DNA from: Pseudomonadales bacterium
GTDB lineage: Bacteria; Pseudomonadota; Gammaproteobacteria; Pseudomonadales; Pseudohongiellaceae
NCBI GenBank assembly: GCA_022819645.1
Contig: JAJEGU010000055.1
Location: forward strand, 1 to 51,552
Length of the DNA stretch: 51,552 bases
Direction: 5' to 3'
A program made the translations under genes and the position numbers. Under the pieces are notes generated by a model. The model was not told the origin of the DNA, ran no database searches, and saw only the letters and a program-made list of their open reading frames with translations. Every line of letters begins with the position of its first letter. The first letter of the stretch is position 1. Positions 35,993-44,487 of the stretch are shown here, one piece after another.

Positions 35993-36961
35993 TCAACTCC
36001 CAAACCGCAGGGCCAATTCCCCGGGCTCCGGATGCATGTACCAGGAATCGGCGATGTACGGGTCGGGATGCCGGCTGAACTGGCGGTTGAGCAAACCGAT
36101 TGGGGTTTGCAGGGAAACCCGGCCCTTCCGGAAGTCGTCGATACCTTGCCACAGGGCTTCGCGTTCATCCCGGTTGAGCCTGTGTTTGAGATAGCCCAGC
36201 ACGTGGAGCAGCACGTTCGCATGCTTGCCGGGAGTCGCCGGCCGCCCCAGGGCCGCCATGAGCCCTGCAAGGTATTGTTCCGCAATCGTTGCCGATTCAT
36301 CCTTGCGGGCTTCCGCGAGCAATCGGCCCAGCCTGGGATAGCTGGCCGGCTCGCAGCTCATGATGATGAGCTTGTGGCGGGCGTGAAAGCGGGTCAGCGC
36401 AGCAAGACCGGGGCTCGATTGCCATTCGTCCATCAGCGCAAACCAGCGCCGCAACACAAAAACGCGCTGGATGAAGTTGTCCCGCAGTACCGGATCATCC
36501 AGCCAACCCTCCTCCGCCACCGGCAGCCAGGGAAATGCTCCCATGAGGGCATGGGCGAAAATGCCGCTGCCTTCGCCGACCCGGTTTCCCCCCCGCCATA
36601 CCGGCACGGCTTCCATGCCGCAGCTTGGCGAGCCCTTCTTGAGGATATAGCCACACAAGCCGAGTGTCTTGATTCGCTCGCCATCCAGGCTGTCGTGCAG
36701 CGCCCGGCTGTGGTCAACCCCGGGGTCATCCACCTGAACGCAGCGGATTCCACCCTTGCCGTCCCTGGTCAACCGAATCGGTTTGCGCGGAACGCCGAGC
36801 CCGATGGCGAATTCCGGACAGAAGGGGTGGAACTCGAAATATCCACCGAGCGACTCGACGATATAGTCATGGCGCTTGTGGCCGCCATCGTAGCGAACCC
36901 GCTCGCCAAGCAGGCAACCGCTGACGCCAACAGGAATCTTTCCGCTCAGGCCGGCAGCCAT
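35993..36961 (-). CDS. DUF523 and DUF1722 domain protein
   Basis: This 322-residue two-domain protein begins with DUF523 (about residues 8-150): VGVSGCLLGERVRYDGGHKR and KKGSPSCGMEAVPVW with conserved cysteines, a pattern suggesting a metal or cluster site. DUF1722 follows (about 180-300): LTRFHARHKLIIMSCEPASYPRLGRLLA. The combination corresponds to the YbgA-like fused form in some gammaproteobacteria, often near photolyase genes, which are not seen here. The exact function is unknown. Its start overlaps the MBL-fold gene by 16 bp. Confidence 0.87.
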   Translation of the reverse strand: MAAGLSGKIPVGVSGCLLGERVRYDGGHKRHDYIVESLGGYFEFHPFCPEFAIGLGVPRKPIRLTRDGKGGIRCVQVDDPGVDHSRALHDSLDGERIKTLGLCGYILKKGSPSCGMEAVPVWRGGNRVGEGSGIFAHALMGAFPWLPVAEEGWLDDPVLRDNFIQRVFVLRRWFALMDEWQSSPGLAALTRFHARHKLIIMSCEPASYPRLGRLLAEARKDESATIAEQYLAGLMAALGRPATPGKHANVLLHVLGYLKHRLNRDEREALWQGIDDFRKGRVSLQTPIGLLNRQFSRHPDPYIADSWYMHPEPGELALRFGS

Positions 36962-37785
36962 CGATCACCGGCGCGCCGCGCGCGGCCTTCCCGCTCGAGT
37001 TTTTCCAGATGCGCCAGCATGGTGCGGCAGGCCCAGCCGTGCATGGCGGAATCGACATCGTCATACACTACGGTCACGAGTTCCGTCAGGGCACCGCCGC
37101 CAGTGGCGGCAAGCCCGCGCTCCACCTTGCCTTCCCGGTACATCCGGTGCCGGATGAGCTTGCGGATTTCCTCATGCGGCTTTTCGATGATTCCGCCATG
37201 GCCGGGAGCCAGAAAGCGCAGGGGAATCTCAAGCAGGGCCTCGAGGCTGGCAAGGTAATCGCTCATGTTGCCATCCGGGGGCAGAATCACCGATGTGGTT
37301 CCTTCCAGCACATGATCCCCGGTGAACAACAATTGCTCTTCACAAAGCAGATAGCAGAAGTGGTTGGAAACATGGCCCGGCGTATGCAGCATGCGAACGC
37401 CGTACTCGCCGCAGTCGAGCAAGTCGCCGTGACGCCACCGCCTTGCGGGCTGGAAAGTCGCGTCATTGTGACCCTGGTCCGGCGCCGGCAGGCCGACGAG
37501 TTCCGCCCCGGTGGCGGCCCGCAGCGCCGCGGCCCCGGGAGAATGGTCGCCATGGGTATGGGTGGCCAGGATATAGGCGAGTTCGCGCCCGTCAATGGCA
37601 TCGAGAAAGCTCCGCAACTGGACTTTGTCCTTCGGCCCCGGGTCCACCAGACAAAGCCGCTTCTCCCCGATCAGGTAACTGTTCGTCCCCGGCCCGGTCA
37701 TGGGCCCGGGATTCCGCCCGAGAATCCGCCAAACAGGCACACCCACCCGCCCCACCCGCTCCGGCACTCCCGCTTTCGCCCGCAT
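36946..37785 (-). CDS. MBL-fold metallo-hydrolase (LACTB2-like)
   Basis: This 279-residue metallo-beta-lactamase-fold protein has the metal motif [11 protein letters not shown] (HxHxDH), [23 protein letters not shown] and APGHGGII, plus a C-terminal winged-helix-like region ([30 protein letters not shown]). This layout matches LACTB2-type hydrolases, some of which are RNases. ATG at 37785 is favoured over 37791 because GGGAG lies about 7 bp before it. It is coupled to the DUF523 gene. Confidence 0.86.
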   Translation of the reverse strand: MRAKAGVPERVGRVGVPVWRILGRNPGPMTGPGTNSYLIGEKRLCLVDPGPKDKVQLRSFLDAIDGRELAYILATHTHGDHSPGAAALRAATGAELVGLPAPDQGHNDATFQPARRWRHGDLLDCGEYGVRMLHTPGHVSNHFCYLLCEEQLLFTGDHVLEGTTSVILPPDGNMSDYLASLEALLEIPLRFLAPGHGGIIEKPHEEIRKLIRHRMYREGKVERGLAATGGGALTELVTVVYDDVDSAMHGWACRTMLAHLEKLEREGRARRAGDRWLPA

Positions 37786-37939
37786 ATTCATTCTCCCGCC
37801 TGACCGCCATGCCACATTATGGCAAAAGTACATCGTCATGCGCGGATGGCATGTGCCCGACTCAAGGAATGCGCAATACTCCCGGCGTATGCACGGCGCC
37901 CGCCCGATACCGCTTCCCGACAGTGGCGGGATACCCAAT

Positions 37940-37968
37940 CTTGAACATTTCTCCCCAGGCCCTCATAT
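37940..37968 (+). promoter_or_regulatory. Sigma-32 (heat-shock) type promoter for clpB
   Basis: CTTGAAC (37940-37946), 14 bp, then CCTCATAT (37961-37968) closely match the heat-shock consensus CTTGAAA / CCCCATNT. The predicted start near 37975 leaves about a 32-nt leader to the clpB ATG at 38007. Confidence 0.72.
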
Positions 37969-38006
37969 ACGAATTGACCGACATGCTTCACGGAACCCAC
38001 AATTTC

Positions 38007-40628
38007 ATGCGCCCCGAAAAATTCACCACCAATCTGCAAAAGGCCCTCGCCACCGCTCAATCCCTGGCCCTGGCCCACCAAAACACCCAGATCGACCCGG
38101 CCCACCTGCTGCTCGCCATGCTCGATCAGCCCGGTAGTTCCGTCCGCGCCCTGCTCGCCCAGACCGGATTCAACCTCACCGAACTCCGTACCAATCTCGA
38201 GCAACTCGTCAGGGACCTGCCACGAATCAAGGACCACGACGGCCAGCTTTCCATCTCCCCGGAACTGAACAAGCTGCTGAATCGCGCCGAAACCCTCGCC
38301 AATGAACAGGGCGACAGCTTTGTTTCCAGCGAAACCGTGCTGCTGGCGGCCATGAAAGCTTCGAACCCGGTAGCCAGATTGCTCAAATCGGGCGGCGTCA
38401 GTGAACAGGCCCTGGCCAATGCCATCGACAATCTGCGCGGCGGCGAGCCGGTGGACAACGCCGATGCGGAAGCCGACCGCCAGGCCCTCGACCGGTTCTG
38501 TATCGATCTCACCGAACGCGCCGGCAAGGGCGAACTTGACCCCGTCATCGGCCGCGACAGCGAGATTCGCAGGGCGGTGCAGGTACTGCAGCGCCGCACC
38601 AAGAACAATCCCGTATTGATCGGCGAGCCCGGTGTCGGTAAAACCGCCATCGCCGAAGGGCTTGCCCAGCGCATTGTCAACGGCGAAGTTCCCGAGGGTC
38701 TGAAAAACAAGCGCATACTCGCGCTTGACCTCGGTTCGCTGATCGCCGGGACCAGGTTCCGCGGCGAATTCGAAGAGCGCATGAAAGGCGTACTCAAGGA
38801 AATCGCCAGGCGCGAAGGTTCGGTGATTCTCTTTATCGACGAGTTGCACACCCTCGTGGGCGCGGGCAAGGCGGAAGGCTCCATGGACGCCGGCAACATG
38901 CTCAAACCGGCTCTGGCCCGGGGCGAGTTGCACTGTGTCGGCGCCACCACGCTCAATGAGTACATGCAGCATATCGAAAAGGACGCCGCGCTCGAGCGGC
39001 GCTTCCAGAAAGTGCTCGTGGACGAGCCCGACGAGGAGGACACCATCGCCATACTGCGCGGCCTCAAGGAGCGCTACGAAGTGCACCACGGCGTGGAGAT
39101 TTCCGACGCCGCCATCATCGCCGCGGCGCGTCTTTCCCAGCGCTACATCTCCGACCGGCAGCTTCCCGACAAGGCCATCGACCTCATCGACGAAGCCGCC
39201 AGCATGATCCGCATGGAAATCGATTCCAGGCCCGAGGAAATGGACAAACTCGACCGGCGCCTGATCCAGTTGAAAATCGAACGCGAAGCCCTGAAAAAGG
39301 ACCGCGACGAGGCAGCCAGGCAGCGCCGGGACAAACTGGACGGCGAAATCCGCGAAATCGAGCGGGAATACGCCAATCTCGATGAAATCTGGAAAGCCGA
39401 AAAAGCCGCCATGCACGGCGCCCAGGCGCTCAAGTCGAGCCTGGAAAAGGCCAGGATCGATCTCGAAGCCGCCCAGCGCGCCGGCGATCTCGCGCGGATG
39501 TCGGAAATCCAGTACGGCCTGGTCCCCGACCTCGAAAAGAAACTGCGGCAGGCCACCGAGGCCGCGAACAATGAGCGCAAACTCGTGCGCAACCGCGTCA
39601 CCGACGAGGAAATCGCCGACATTCTTTCCCGCGCCACCGGCATTCCCGTGAGCAGGATGCTCCAGGGCGACCGCCAGCGCCTGCTTGAACTGGAAACCGC
39701 CTTGCAGCGCCGGGTCATCGGCCAGGACGAAGCCGTCACCGCGGTCGCCGACGCCGTGCGCAGGTCGCGTTCCGGCCTTGCCGACCCGGGGCGGCCCAAT
39801 GGCTCCTTCCTGTTTCTCGGCCCCACCGGAGTCGGCAAGACCGAACTGTGCAAGGCCCTGGCCGAATTCCTGTTCGATACCGAAGCCGCCATGATCCGCA
39901 TCGACATGTCCGAATACATGGAAAGACACGCCGTATCCCGGCTCATCGGCGCCCCTCCCGGCTATATCGGACACGAAGAAGGTGGCCAGTTGACCGAAGC
40001 CGTGCGCCGCCGGCCCTATTCGGTAATCCTCCTCGACGAAGTCGAAAAGGCCCATGCCGAAGTATTCAACGTGTTGTTGCAAGTTCTTGACGACGGCCGC
40101 CTGACCGATAGCCGCGGCCGCACCGTGGATTTCCGCAACACCGTCATCATCATGACCTCCAATCTCGGTTCGGAGCGCATCCAGCGGCTCATGCGGCAGG
40201 GCGGGGCGGACCGGGAAGCCTACGCCGGCATGAAGCAATCGGTGCTCGGCGCCGTGGTCAGCCACTTTTCACCGGAATTCGTCAACCGCATCGACGAGCT
40301 TGTGGTCTTCCATCCCCTCGGCAAGGAACAAATCCGCGGCATCGCCCGACTGCAAATCGATGGACTCAACCGCCGCCTCGCCGAAAACGGGCTCGGCATC
40401 CAGCTTGCCCCGGAAGCACTGAACCACATCGCCGAGGCCGGCTACGACCCCATCTACGGCGCCCGCCCCCTGCGCCGCGCCATCCAGGACCAGATCGAAA
40501 ACCCCCTGGCCAAAGAACTCCTCGCCGGCAACCTCCCCACTGGCGCCACCGTCGCCGTCAACCTCACCCCCAGCCAAAACCTGGAATTCACTCCCTCTCC
40601 ACCCAAAAACCACTCTGTTGCCGCATGA
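38007..40628 (+). CDS. clpB: ATP-dependent disaggregase ClpB
   Basis: This 873-residue Hsp100 machine resolves protein aggregates with DnaK. It has the N-terminal repeat domain (1-145), a first AAA+ ring with GEPGVGKT and VILFIDELH, the long coiled-coil middle domain (about 400-520, rich in E/K/R, for example [18 protein letters not shown]), and a second ring with GPTGVGKT and [11 protein letters not shown]. The middle domain separates it from ClpA. ATG at 38007 starts [10 protein letters not shown] like known ClpB; 37983 is an alternative 8 codons earlier. The upstream sigma-32-like promoter supports heat control. Confidence 0.97.
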   Translation: MRPEKFTTNLQKALATAQSLALAHQNTQIDPAHLLLAMLDQPGSSVRALLAQTGFNLTELRTNLEQLVRDLPRIKDHDGQLSISPELNKLLNRAETLANEQGDSFVSSETVLLAAMKASNPVARLLKSGGVSEQALANAIDNLRGGEPVDNADAEADRQALDRFCIDLTERAGKGELDPVIGRDSEIRRAVQVLQRRTKNNPVLIGEPGVGKTAIAEGLAQRIVNGEVPEGLKNKRILALDLGSLIAGTRFRGEFEERMKGVLKEIARREGSVILFIDELHTLVGAGKAEGSMDAGNMLKPALARGELHCVGATTLNEYMQHIEKDAALERRFQKVLVDEPDEEDTIAILRGLKERYEVHHGVEISDAAIIAAARLSQRYISDRQLPDKAIDLIDEAASMIRMEIDSRPEEMDKLDRRLIQLKIEREALKKDRDEAARQRRDKLDGEIREIEREYANLDEIWKAEKAAMHGAQALKSSLEKARIDLEAAQRAGDLARMSEIQYGLVPDLEKKLRQATEAANNERKLVRNRVTDEEIADILSRATGIPVSRMLQGDRQRLLELETALQRRVIGQDEAVTAVADAVRRSRSGLADPGRPNGSFLFLGPTGVGKTELCKALAEFLFDTEAAMIRIDMSEYMERHAVSRLIGAPPGYIGHEEGGQLTEAVRRRPYSVILLDEVEKAHAEVFNVLLQVLDDGRLTDSRGRTVDFRNTVIIMTSNLGSERIQRLMRQGGADREAYAGMKQSVLGAVVSHFSPEFVNRIDELVVFHPLGKEQIRGIARLQIDGLNRRLAENGLGIQLAPEALNHIAEAGYDPIYGARPLRRAIQDQIENPLAKELLAGNLPTGATVAVNLTPSQNLEFTPSPPKNHSVAA

Positions 40629-40734
40629 CCATCCCGTATTTCCCATTCACTCACCCCATCGCTTGAAATGCCGATCGGCACCTGTACAAAGGAGCGTGCG
40701 AGCGGATAAATGCTTTGCCCATCGTTGAGGCCGA

Positions 40735-40895
40735 GGAGCCTGCGCCGTAGGAATTCACGGCTGCAAATCCGCTCTCATCCGCGCCCCTGGCCGGTCGATT
40801 TCGTTGAATATCCACCAATATTCGCCTCAATCGACCGGCCAGGGGCGCGGCGATAGCGAATTTTCGCTTTCGCGAATTCCTACGGCGCAGGCTCC
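40735..40895. repeat. Nested palindromic element, 161 bp (family B ends)
   Basis: GGAGCCTGCGCCGTAGGAATTC is at 40735-40756, with its exact inverse at 40874-40895. Inside, CGCGCCCCTGGCCGGTCGAT(T) at 40780-40800 has its exact inverse at 40829-40849. The two perfect inverted pairs can form a long cruciform or RNA hairpin separated by unpaired bulges. No coding capacity and no clear target duplication are seen. It looks like a non-autonomous mobile element or a structured RNA. Confidence 0.85.
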
Positions 40896-40974
40896 TAGCG
40901 TGCCATGGATGGCTCAAAAGCGAGGGCCGAACCGATTTGAGCCTCTTCATGGGTAGGCATATCCCTCAATTCAC

Positions 40975-41003
40975 TTGACTTTTCCAGCGCAGATGGGAGA
41001 ATT
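40975..41003 (+). promoter_or_regulatory. Possible promoter for ilvI-ilvH
   Basis: TTGACT (40975-40980), a 17-bp spacer and AGAATT (40998-41003) are a moderate sigma-70 match. The leader to ilvI would be about 225 nt, long enough for regulation, but no terminator/antiterminator pair with a leader peptide is evident. Confidence 0.35.
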
Positions 41004-41187
41004 CCGCCCGATTTGCGGCATACAGCAACACCGCAAGCCCGCAGCCCTGACAAAACCTACCCGCTGTCAGAGGTCCGGGCATTCCGGACGGCGCCAAAGC
41101 AAGCCGTCCGAATTCCTGTCAATCGCCACCCGAGGCCGGGAAACCTGTCATGGTTTCCGTCCGTGGGCCGTTATGAGTTGACAGCCT

Positions 41188-41223
41188 GGAAGCCTGCGCC
41201 GTCAGGAATTCGCGCAGGCTCCT
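41188..41223 (+). repeat. Family B hairpin in front of ilvI
   Basis: AGCCTGCGC (41191-41199) and GCGCAGGCT (41212-41220) form a stem around GGAATTC. The hairpin ends about 5 bp before the GGAG and GGGGA bases that serve ilvI, so it could affect ribosome access. Confidence 0.6.
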
Positions 41224-41235
41224 GGAGACGGGGAA

Positions 41236-42987
41236 ATGACCGGTAACACCACAGAACAGCAGGAACTGCTGTCCGGCGGCGAAATGCTGATCCGGGCGCT
41301 GCACGACGCCGGCGTGGAAATCATCTTCGGCTATCCCGGCGGCGCCGTGCTGCATATTTACGACGCTATTTTCCACCAGGACAAGGTGGAGCATATCCTC
41401 GTGCGCCATGAGCAGGCGGCCACCCACGCCGCCGACGGCTACGCCCGGGCCACCGGCAAGCCCGGCGTCGTTCTCGTCACCTCCGGCCCCGGCGCCACCA
41501 ACGCCATTACCGGCATCGCCACCGCCTATATGGACTCGATTCCCCTGGTGGTGATTTCAGGCCAGGTGGAAAGCCGCATGGTGGGCACCGACAGTTTCCA
41601 GGAAACCGACATGGTGGGCATTTCCCGGCCAATCGTGAAGCACAGCTTCATGGCCCGCAATGCCGCCGAAATCCCCATGCTGGTCAGGAAGGCCTTCCAC
41701 ATCGCCACCACCGGCCGCCAGGGGCCTGTGGTCATCGACATTCCCAAGGACGCAACCGACCCGCGGGTAAAGCTGCCTTACGTCTGGCCCGGCGATATCC
41801 ACCTGCGTTCCTATTCGGTGCCCGAAAAAGGCCATCCCGGCCAGATTCGCAAGGCGGTGGACGCCCTGCTGCAGGCAAAACGACCCATGCTCTACAGCGG
41901 CGGCGGCGTCATCCAGGGCGAAGGCGCCGACGCCCTGACCCGGCTCGCCAGACTGCTCGGCTACCCCATCACCAACACCCTCATGGGGCTCGGCGGCTTT
42001 CCCTCTTCCGATTCCCAGTTCGTCGGCATGCTCGGCATGCACGGCACCTATGAAGCCAACATGGCGATGCACTACTGCGATGTGCTGCTCTGCGTCGGCG
42101 CCCGTTTTGACGATCGCGTGACCAATTCCGATGTGAGCAAGTTCTGCCCGGACGCCACCATCCTGCACATCGATATCGATCCCGCCGCGATTTCGAAGAC
42201 CGTCACCGCCGACATCCCCATTGTCGGTGACGTGGCGCCGGTGCTGGAGGACATGATTGCGGAGATTGAAGGCAACAGGCGCAAGCCCGACCCGGATGCG
42301 CTGAAAATCTGGTGGGACCAGATCGGGCGCTGGCGCGAGAAGGATTCCCTGCATATTCCGGAGCCCGAAAACGGCCTGATCAAACCCCAGCAGGTGGTGA
42401 AACTCGTGTACGAACTCACCGGCGGCGACGCCTATGTGTCGTCGGACGTGGGCCAGCATCAGATGTTCGCCGCCCAGTACTACGGATTCGACAAACCCCG
42501 GCGCTGGATCAATTCCGGCGGCCTCGGCACCATGGGTTTCGGCCTGCCCGCCGCCATGGGGGTGCAGTTCGCCTTTCAGGACGCGGTATCGGTCTGCATC
42601 ACCGGGGAAGGCAGTTTTCTCATGAACATGCAGGAATTCGCCACCTGCATGCAGTACCAGTTGCCCATCAAGATCATCTGCCTCAACAACCAGGCCCTCG
42701 GCATGGTCAAGCAATGGCAGGACATGCAATACGGTGGCCGCTACAGTCACAGCACCTATGCCGAATCCCTGCCGGACTTCATCAAGCTCGCGGAATCCTT
42801 CGGCCATGTGGGCATCCGTATCAGCGAGCCGGAAGAATTGCGCGGCAAGCTCGAAGAATGCTTCGCCCTGCGGGACCGGCTCGTCTTCGTCGATGTCCTC
42901 GTGGACCCGAACGAGCACGTCTATCCCATGGCCATCAAGGGCGGCGCCATGAAGGACATGGTGCTGAGCAAGTCGGAGCGAACCTGA
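41236..42987 (+). CDS. ilvI: Acetolactate synthase large subunit
   Basis: This 583-residue thiamine-diphosphate enzyme makes acetolactate or acetohydroxybutyrate, the first common step to valine, leucine and isoleucine. It shows the catalytic glutamate block LVRHEQAATHAADGYARATGK, the FAD/regulatory middle domain, and the cofactor motif from GEGSFLMN to CLNNQALGMVKQWQDMQYGG. ATG at 41236 follows GGAG/GGGGA. It overlaps ilvH by one base. In related gammaproteobacteria ilvC follows directly; here it does not. Confidence 0.97.
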   Translation: MTGNTTEQQELLSGGEMLIRALHDAGVEIIFGYPGGAVLHIYDAIFHQDKVEHILVRHEQAATHAADGYARATGKPGVVLVTSGPGATNAITGIATAYMDSIPLVVISGQVESRMVGTDSFQETDMVGISRPIVKHSFMARNAAEIPMLVRKAFHIATTGRQGPVVIDIPKDATDPRVKLPYVWPGDIHLRSYSVPEKGHPGQIRKAVDALLQAKRPMLYSGGGVIQGEGADALTRLARLLGYPITNTLMGLGGFPSSDSQFVGMLGMHGTYEANMAMHYCDVLLCVGARFDDRVTNSDVSKFCPDATILHIDIDPAAISKTVTADIPIVGDVAPVLEDMIAEIEGNRRKPDPDALKIWWDQIGRWREKDSLHIPEPENGLIKPQQVVKLVYELTGGDAYVSSDVGQHQMFAAQYYGFDKPRRWINSGGLGTMGFGLPAAMGVQFAFQDAVSVCITGEGSFLMNMQEFATCMQYQLPIKIICLNNQALGMVKQWQDMQYGGRYSHSTYAESLPDFIKLAESFGHVGIRISEPEELRGKLEECFALRDRLVFVDVLVDPNEHVYPMAIKGGAMKDMVLSKSERT

Positions 42988-43478
42988 TGCGGCGTATCAT
43001 TTCGATCCTGATGGAAAACGAGCCCGGCGCCCTGTCCCGGGTCGTCGGCCTGTTCTCCCAGCGCAACTACAATATCGACTCGCTCACCGTGGCTCCCACG
43101 GAAGACCAGTCGCTGTCCCGGCTCACCCTGATCACCTCGGGCGACGACGCCCGCATCGAACAGGTCACCAAGCATCTGAACCGGATCGTCGATGTGGTCA
43201 AGCTCATCGATCTCACCGGCGGCGCCCATATCGAACGCGAACTGATGCTGATCAAGGTCAAGGCCACCGGCGGCCAGCGCGCCGAAGTGCTGCGCGCGGT
43301 GGAAATCTTCCGCGGCCAGGTCGTCGACCAGACCAGCGCCACCTATTCGATCCAGCTTACCGGCGCCAGCGAAAAACTCGACGGCTTCCTCGCCGCCCTC
43401 AACGACTGCAAGGTCCTGGAAGTCGCCCGCACCGGCGTAACCGGCATCTCCCGCGGCGCCAAGGTCCTGGCGATCTGA
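42987..43478 (+). CDS. ilvH: Acetolactate synthase small (regulatory) subunit
   Basis: This 163-residue subunit (same length as E. coli IlvH) gives valine feedback control. The N-terminal ACT domain is clear: RRIISILMENEPGALSRVVGLFSQRNYNIDS, followed by TLITSGDDARIEQVTKHLNRIVDVVKL and the C-terminal domain ending GVTGISRGAKVLAI. ATG at 42987 is inside the ilvI stop (TGATG), so the subunits are made in a coupled way. Confidence 0.96.
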   Translation: MRRIISILMENEPGALSRVVGLFSQRNYNIDSLTVAPTEDQSLSRLTLITSGDDARIEQVTKHLNRIVDVVKLIDLTGGAHIERELMLIKVKATGGQRAEVLRAVEIFRGQVVDQTSATYSIQLTGASEKLDGFLAALNDCKVLEVARTGVTGISRGAKVLAI

Positions 43479-43739
43479 GCGATAGGCATTTCCCCAAACC
43501 CCCGCCTGTTGAACCGTTGCCGCTTGGTGAGTGAATATGGCTCACAGATCGCGCAGACTTCGGGCGTCAGTCCTTATCCCCTCCTTGGCCGACTACCTGC
43601 GCACTCTGCCAGTCGAGCCGTAGCGTAATCAGATTCGGGGGTAGTGTATCAGTTTGACTTTGCCTGACCCGTCCTATCAGATTGCCAGTACCGCCCGATT
43701 ATGCAATAGTGGTCGAATCCATACCCATGAGGAGAGGCA
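43479..43739. other. Intergenic region at the left edge of the ilv island
   Basis: I see no gene, RNA or strong terminator in these 261 bp. A TTGACT (43655-43660) with TATCAG about 15 bp on is a weak promoter candidate for the small gene at 43740. The junction of the inserted segment probably lies here, but no target repeat is recognisable. Confidence 0.45.
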
Positions 43740-44000
43740 ATGGACACCGATACCGCAAAAGCGGCACTTTCCAGCAGCGGAAACTGGGCGCAAACAGCAA
43801 TCGTTCTGATCGTTCTGATCGTTCTGAATAGCCTGGACAGTAGTCGCGCCACAGGCATTCAGGAAAGCATCGCGGACCTGGGCGAGAGAATGGCTGGACT
43901 GGAAGCCACCGTGCAGGGAATTGATCGACGACTGGACAGCATGGAAGAAAGGTTGCTCCGGCTGGAAAATCACATTTTCAAGATCGAACCGCCCAACTAG
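43740..44000 (+). CDS. Small membrane protein with coiled coil
   Basis: This 86-residue protein has an N-terminal hydrophobic segment (TAIVLIVLIVLNSL, about residues 19-32) followed by a heptad-like region (ESIADLGERMAGLEATVQGI to RLLRLENHIFKI), so it is probably a membrane-anchored coiled coil. Its hydrophobic core is encoded by three tandem copies of the 9-mer ATCGTTCTG (IVL repeated). A strong AGGAG lies just before the ATG. I do not recognise a family. It is followed 12 bp later by a small basic protein, an operon-like spacing. Confidence 0.7.
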   Translation: MDTDTAKAALSSSGNWAQTAIVLIVLIVLNSLDSSRATGIQESIADLGERMAGLEATVQGIDRRLDSMEERLLRLENHIFKIEPPN

Positions 44001-44012
44001 CAGGAGACTGCC

Positions 44013-44237
44013 ATGCCCATCGGATCGAAAGGCCAGAAACGCCCAGCCGACACAATCGAGAACGCCGTCCACGTCATGCGCGTGGCAACCGGCGAAGCCG
44101 AGGAAACCTACGTCAACGCCGGAAAGAGCGAGGGCGGCCATAAGGGCGGCCAGGCCCGCGCCAAAAGCATGACCGCCGGACGCAGGCGCGAGATCGCCCG
44201 GAAGGCCGCCGCCGCCCGCTGGAAGCAGCTCGCCTAA
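44013..44237 (+). CDS. Small basic protein with GGxARAxxxTxxRRxEIAxxAAxxRW motif
   Basis: This 74-residue basic protein ends in a motif (GGQARAKSMTAGRRREIA, KAAAARWKQ) seen in small DNA-associated proteins and often repeated in such proteins. Its function is unknown; nucleic-acid binding is an inference from charge and motif. AGGAG lies 7 bp before the ATG. The gene stops 10 bp before the broken methyltransferase start, suggesting they once formed an operon. Confidence 0.72.
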   Translation: MPIGSKGQKRPADTIENAVHVMRVATGEAEETYVNAGKSEGGHKGGQARAKSMTAGRRREIARKAAAARWKQLA

Positions 44238-44247
44238 GCCGGTTTTC

Positions 44248-44457
44248 ATGACAATTACCCCCCCCCCCCCCCTCAAGTGGCGCAGGCTCGCCGAATTGGG
44301 CCAATCGCACGTTATTCCACGGTGACAACCTGCGCTTCATGCGGGCCATGACTCCGAATCCGTGGATTTGATCGCCACGGATCCGCCATTCAACAAAGGA
44401 AAAGACTTCCACGCTACGCCGGACAGCTTGGCCGCCGGCGCGAAGTTTCAGGCAAAG
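44248..44457 (+). pseudogene. Site-specific DNA methyltransferase, truncated and frameshifted
   Basis: The ATG at 44248 reads MTITPPPP into a C15 run. With one C fewer the frame continues GAGSPNWANRTLFHGDNL, RFMRAM, as in N6/N4-type DNA methyltransferases. A second one-base loss near 44351 shifts the frame, after which SESVDLIATDPPFNKGKDF and HATPDSLAAGAKFQ follow, carrying the DPPF catalytic motif IV. Homology then stops near 44457, where the BrnT-like gene begins. As written, translation from 44248 ends at TGA 44323-44325. The rest of the enzyme is absent, so it is inactive unless sequence errors are involved. Confidence 0.82.
44258..44272. repeat. Poly-C tract (C15) at the methyltransferase start
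   Basis: Fifteen consecutive C residues follow codons ATG ACA ATT A. Homopolymers of this length are prone to slippage in replication and to sequencing error. The count decides whether the methyltransferase frame is open: 14 or 17 would be in frame, 15 is not. Confidence 0.95.
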
Positions 44458-44458
44458 A

Positions 44459-44487
44459 TTGACAAAAGTAGGCCAATGGCCTATAAA
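44459..44487 (+). promoter_or_regulatory. Strong promoter with palindrome in the spacer
   Basis: TTGACA (44459-44464), a 17-bp spacer and TATAAA (44482-44487) are near consensus. The 15-bp palindrome TAGGCCA-A-TGGCCTA (44469-44483) fills the spacer and covers the ATG at 44476. It fits an autorepressor site for the toxin-antitoxin protein. The promoter start (about 44494) is downstream of that ATG, so start codon and promoter do not agree. Confidence 0.65.

Larger units (their letters stand above)
40629..41235. other. 607-bp intergenic region between clpB and ilvI
   Basis: No protein gene is convincing here. The region holds the 161-bp palindromic element (40735-40895), a possible ilvI promoter (40975-41003) and a hairpin just before the ilvI ribosome site (41188-41223). 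A 9-codon frame at 40949 is not rich in branched-chain residues, so I do not call a leader peptide. Confidence 0.7.

Noticed and set aside
37836-40265. An 809-codon frame antisense to clpB
   Set aside because: It is a codon-bias shadow of a highly conserved gene, with no ribosome site or family features.
40949-40978. Leader peptide for ilvI attenuation
   Set aside because: The 9-codon frame has no run of Val, Leu or Ile codons and no competing terminator structure was found.
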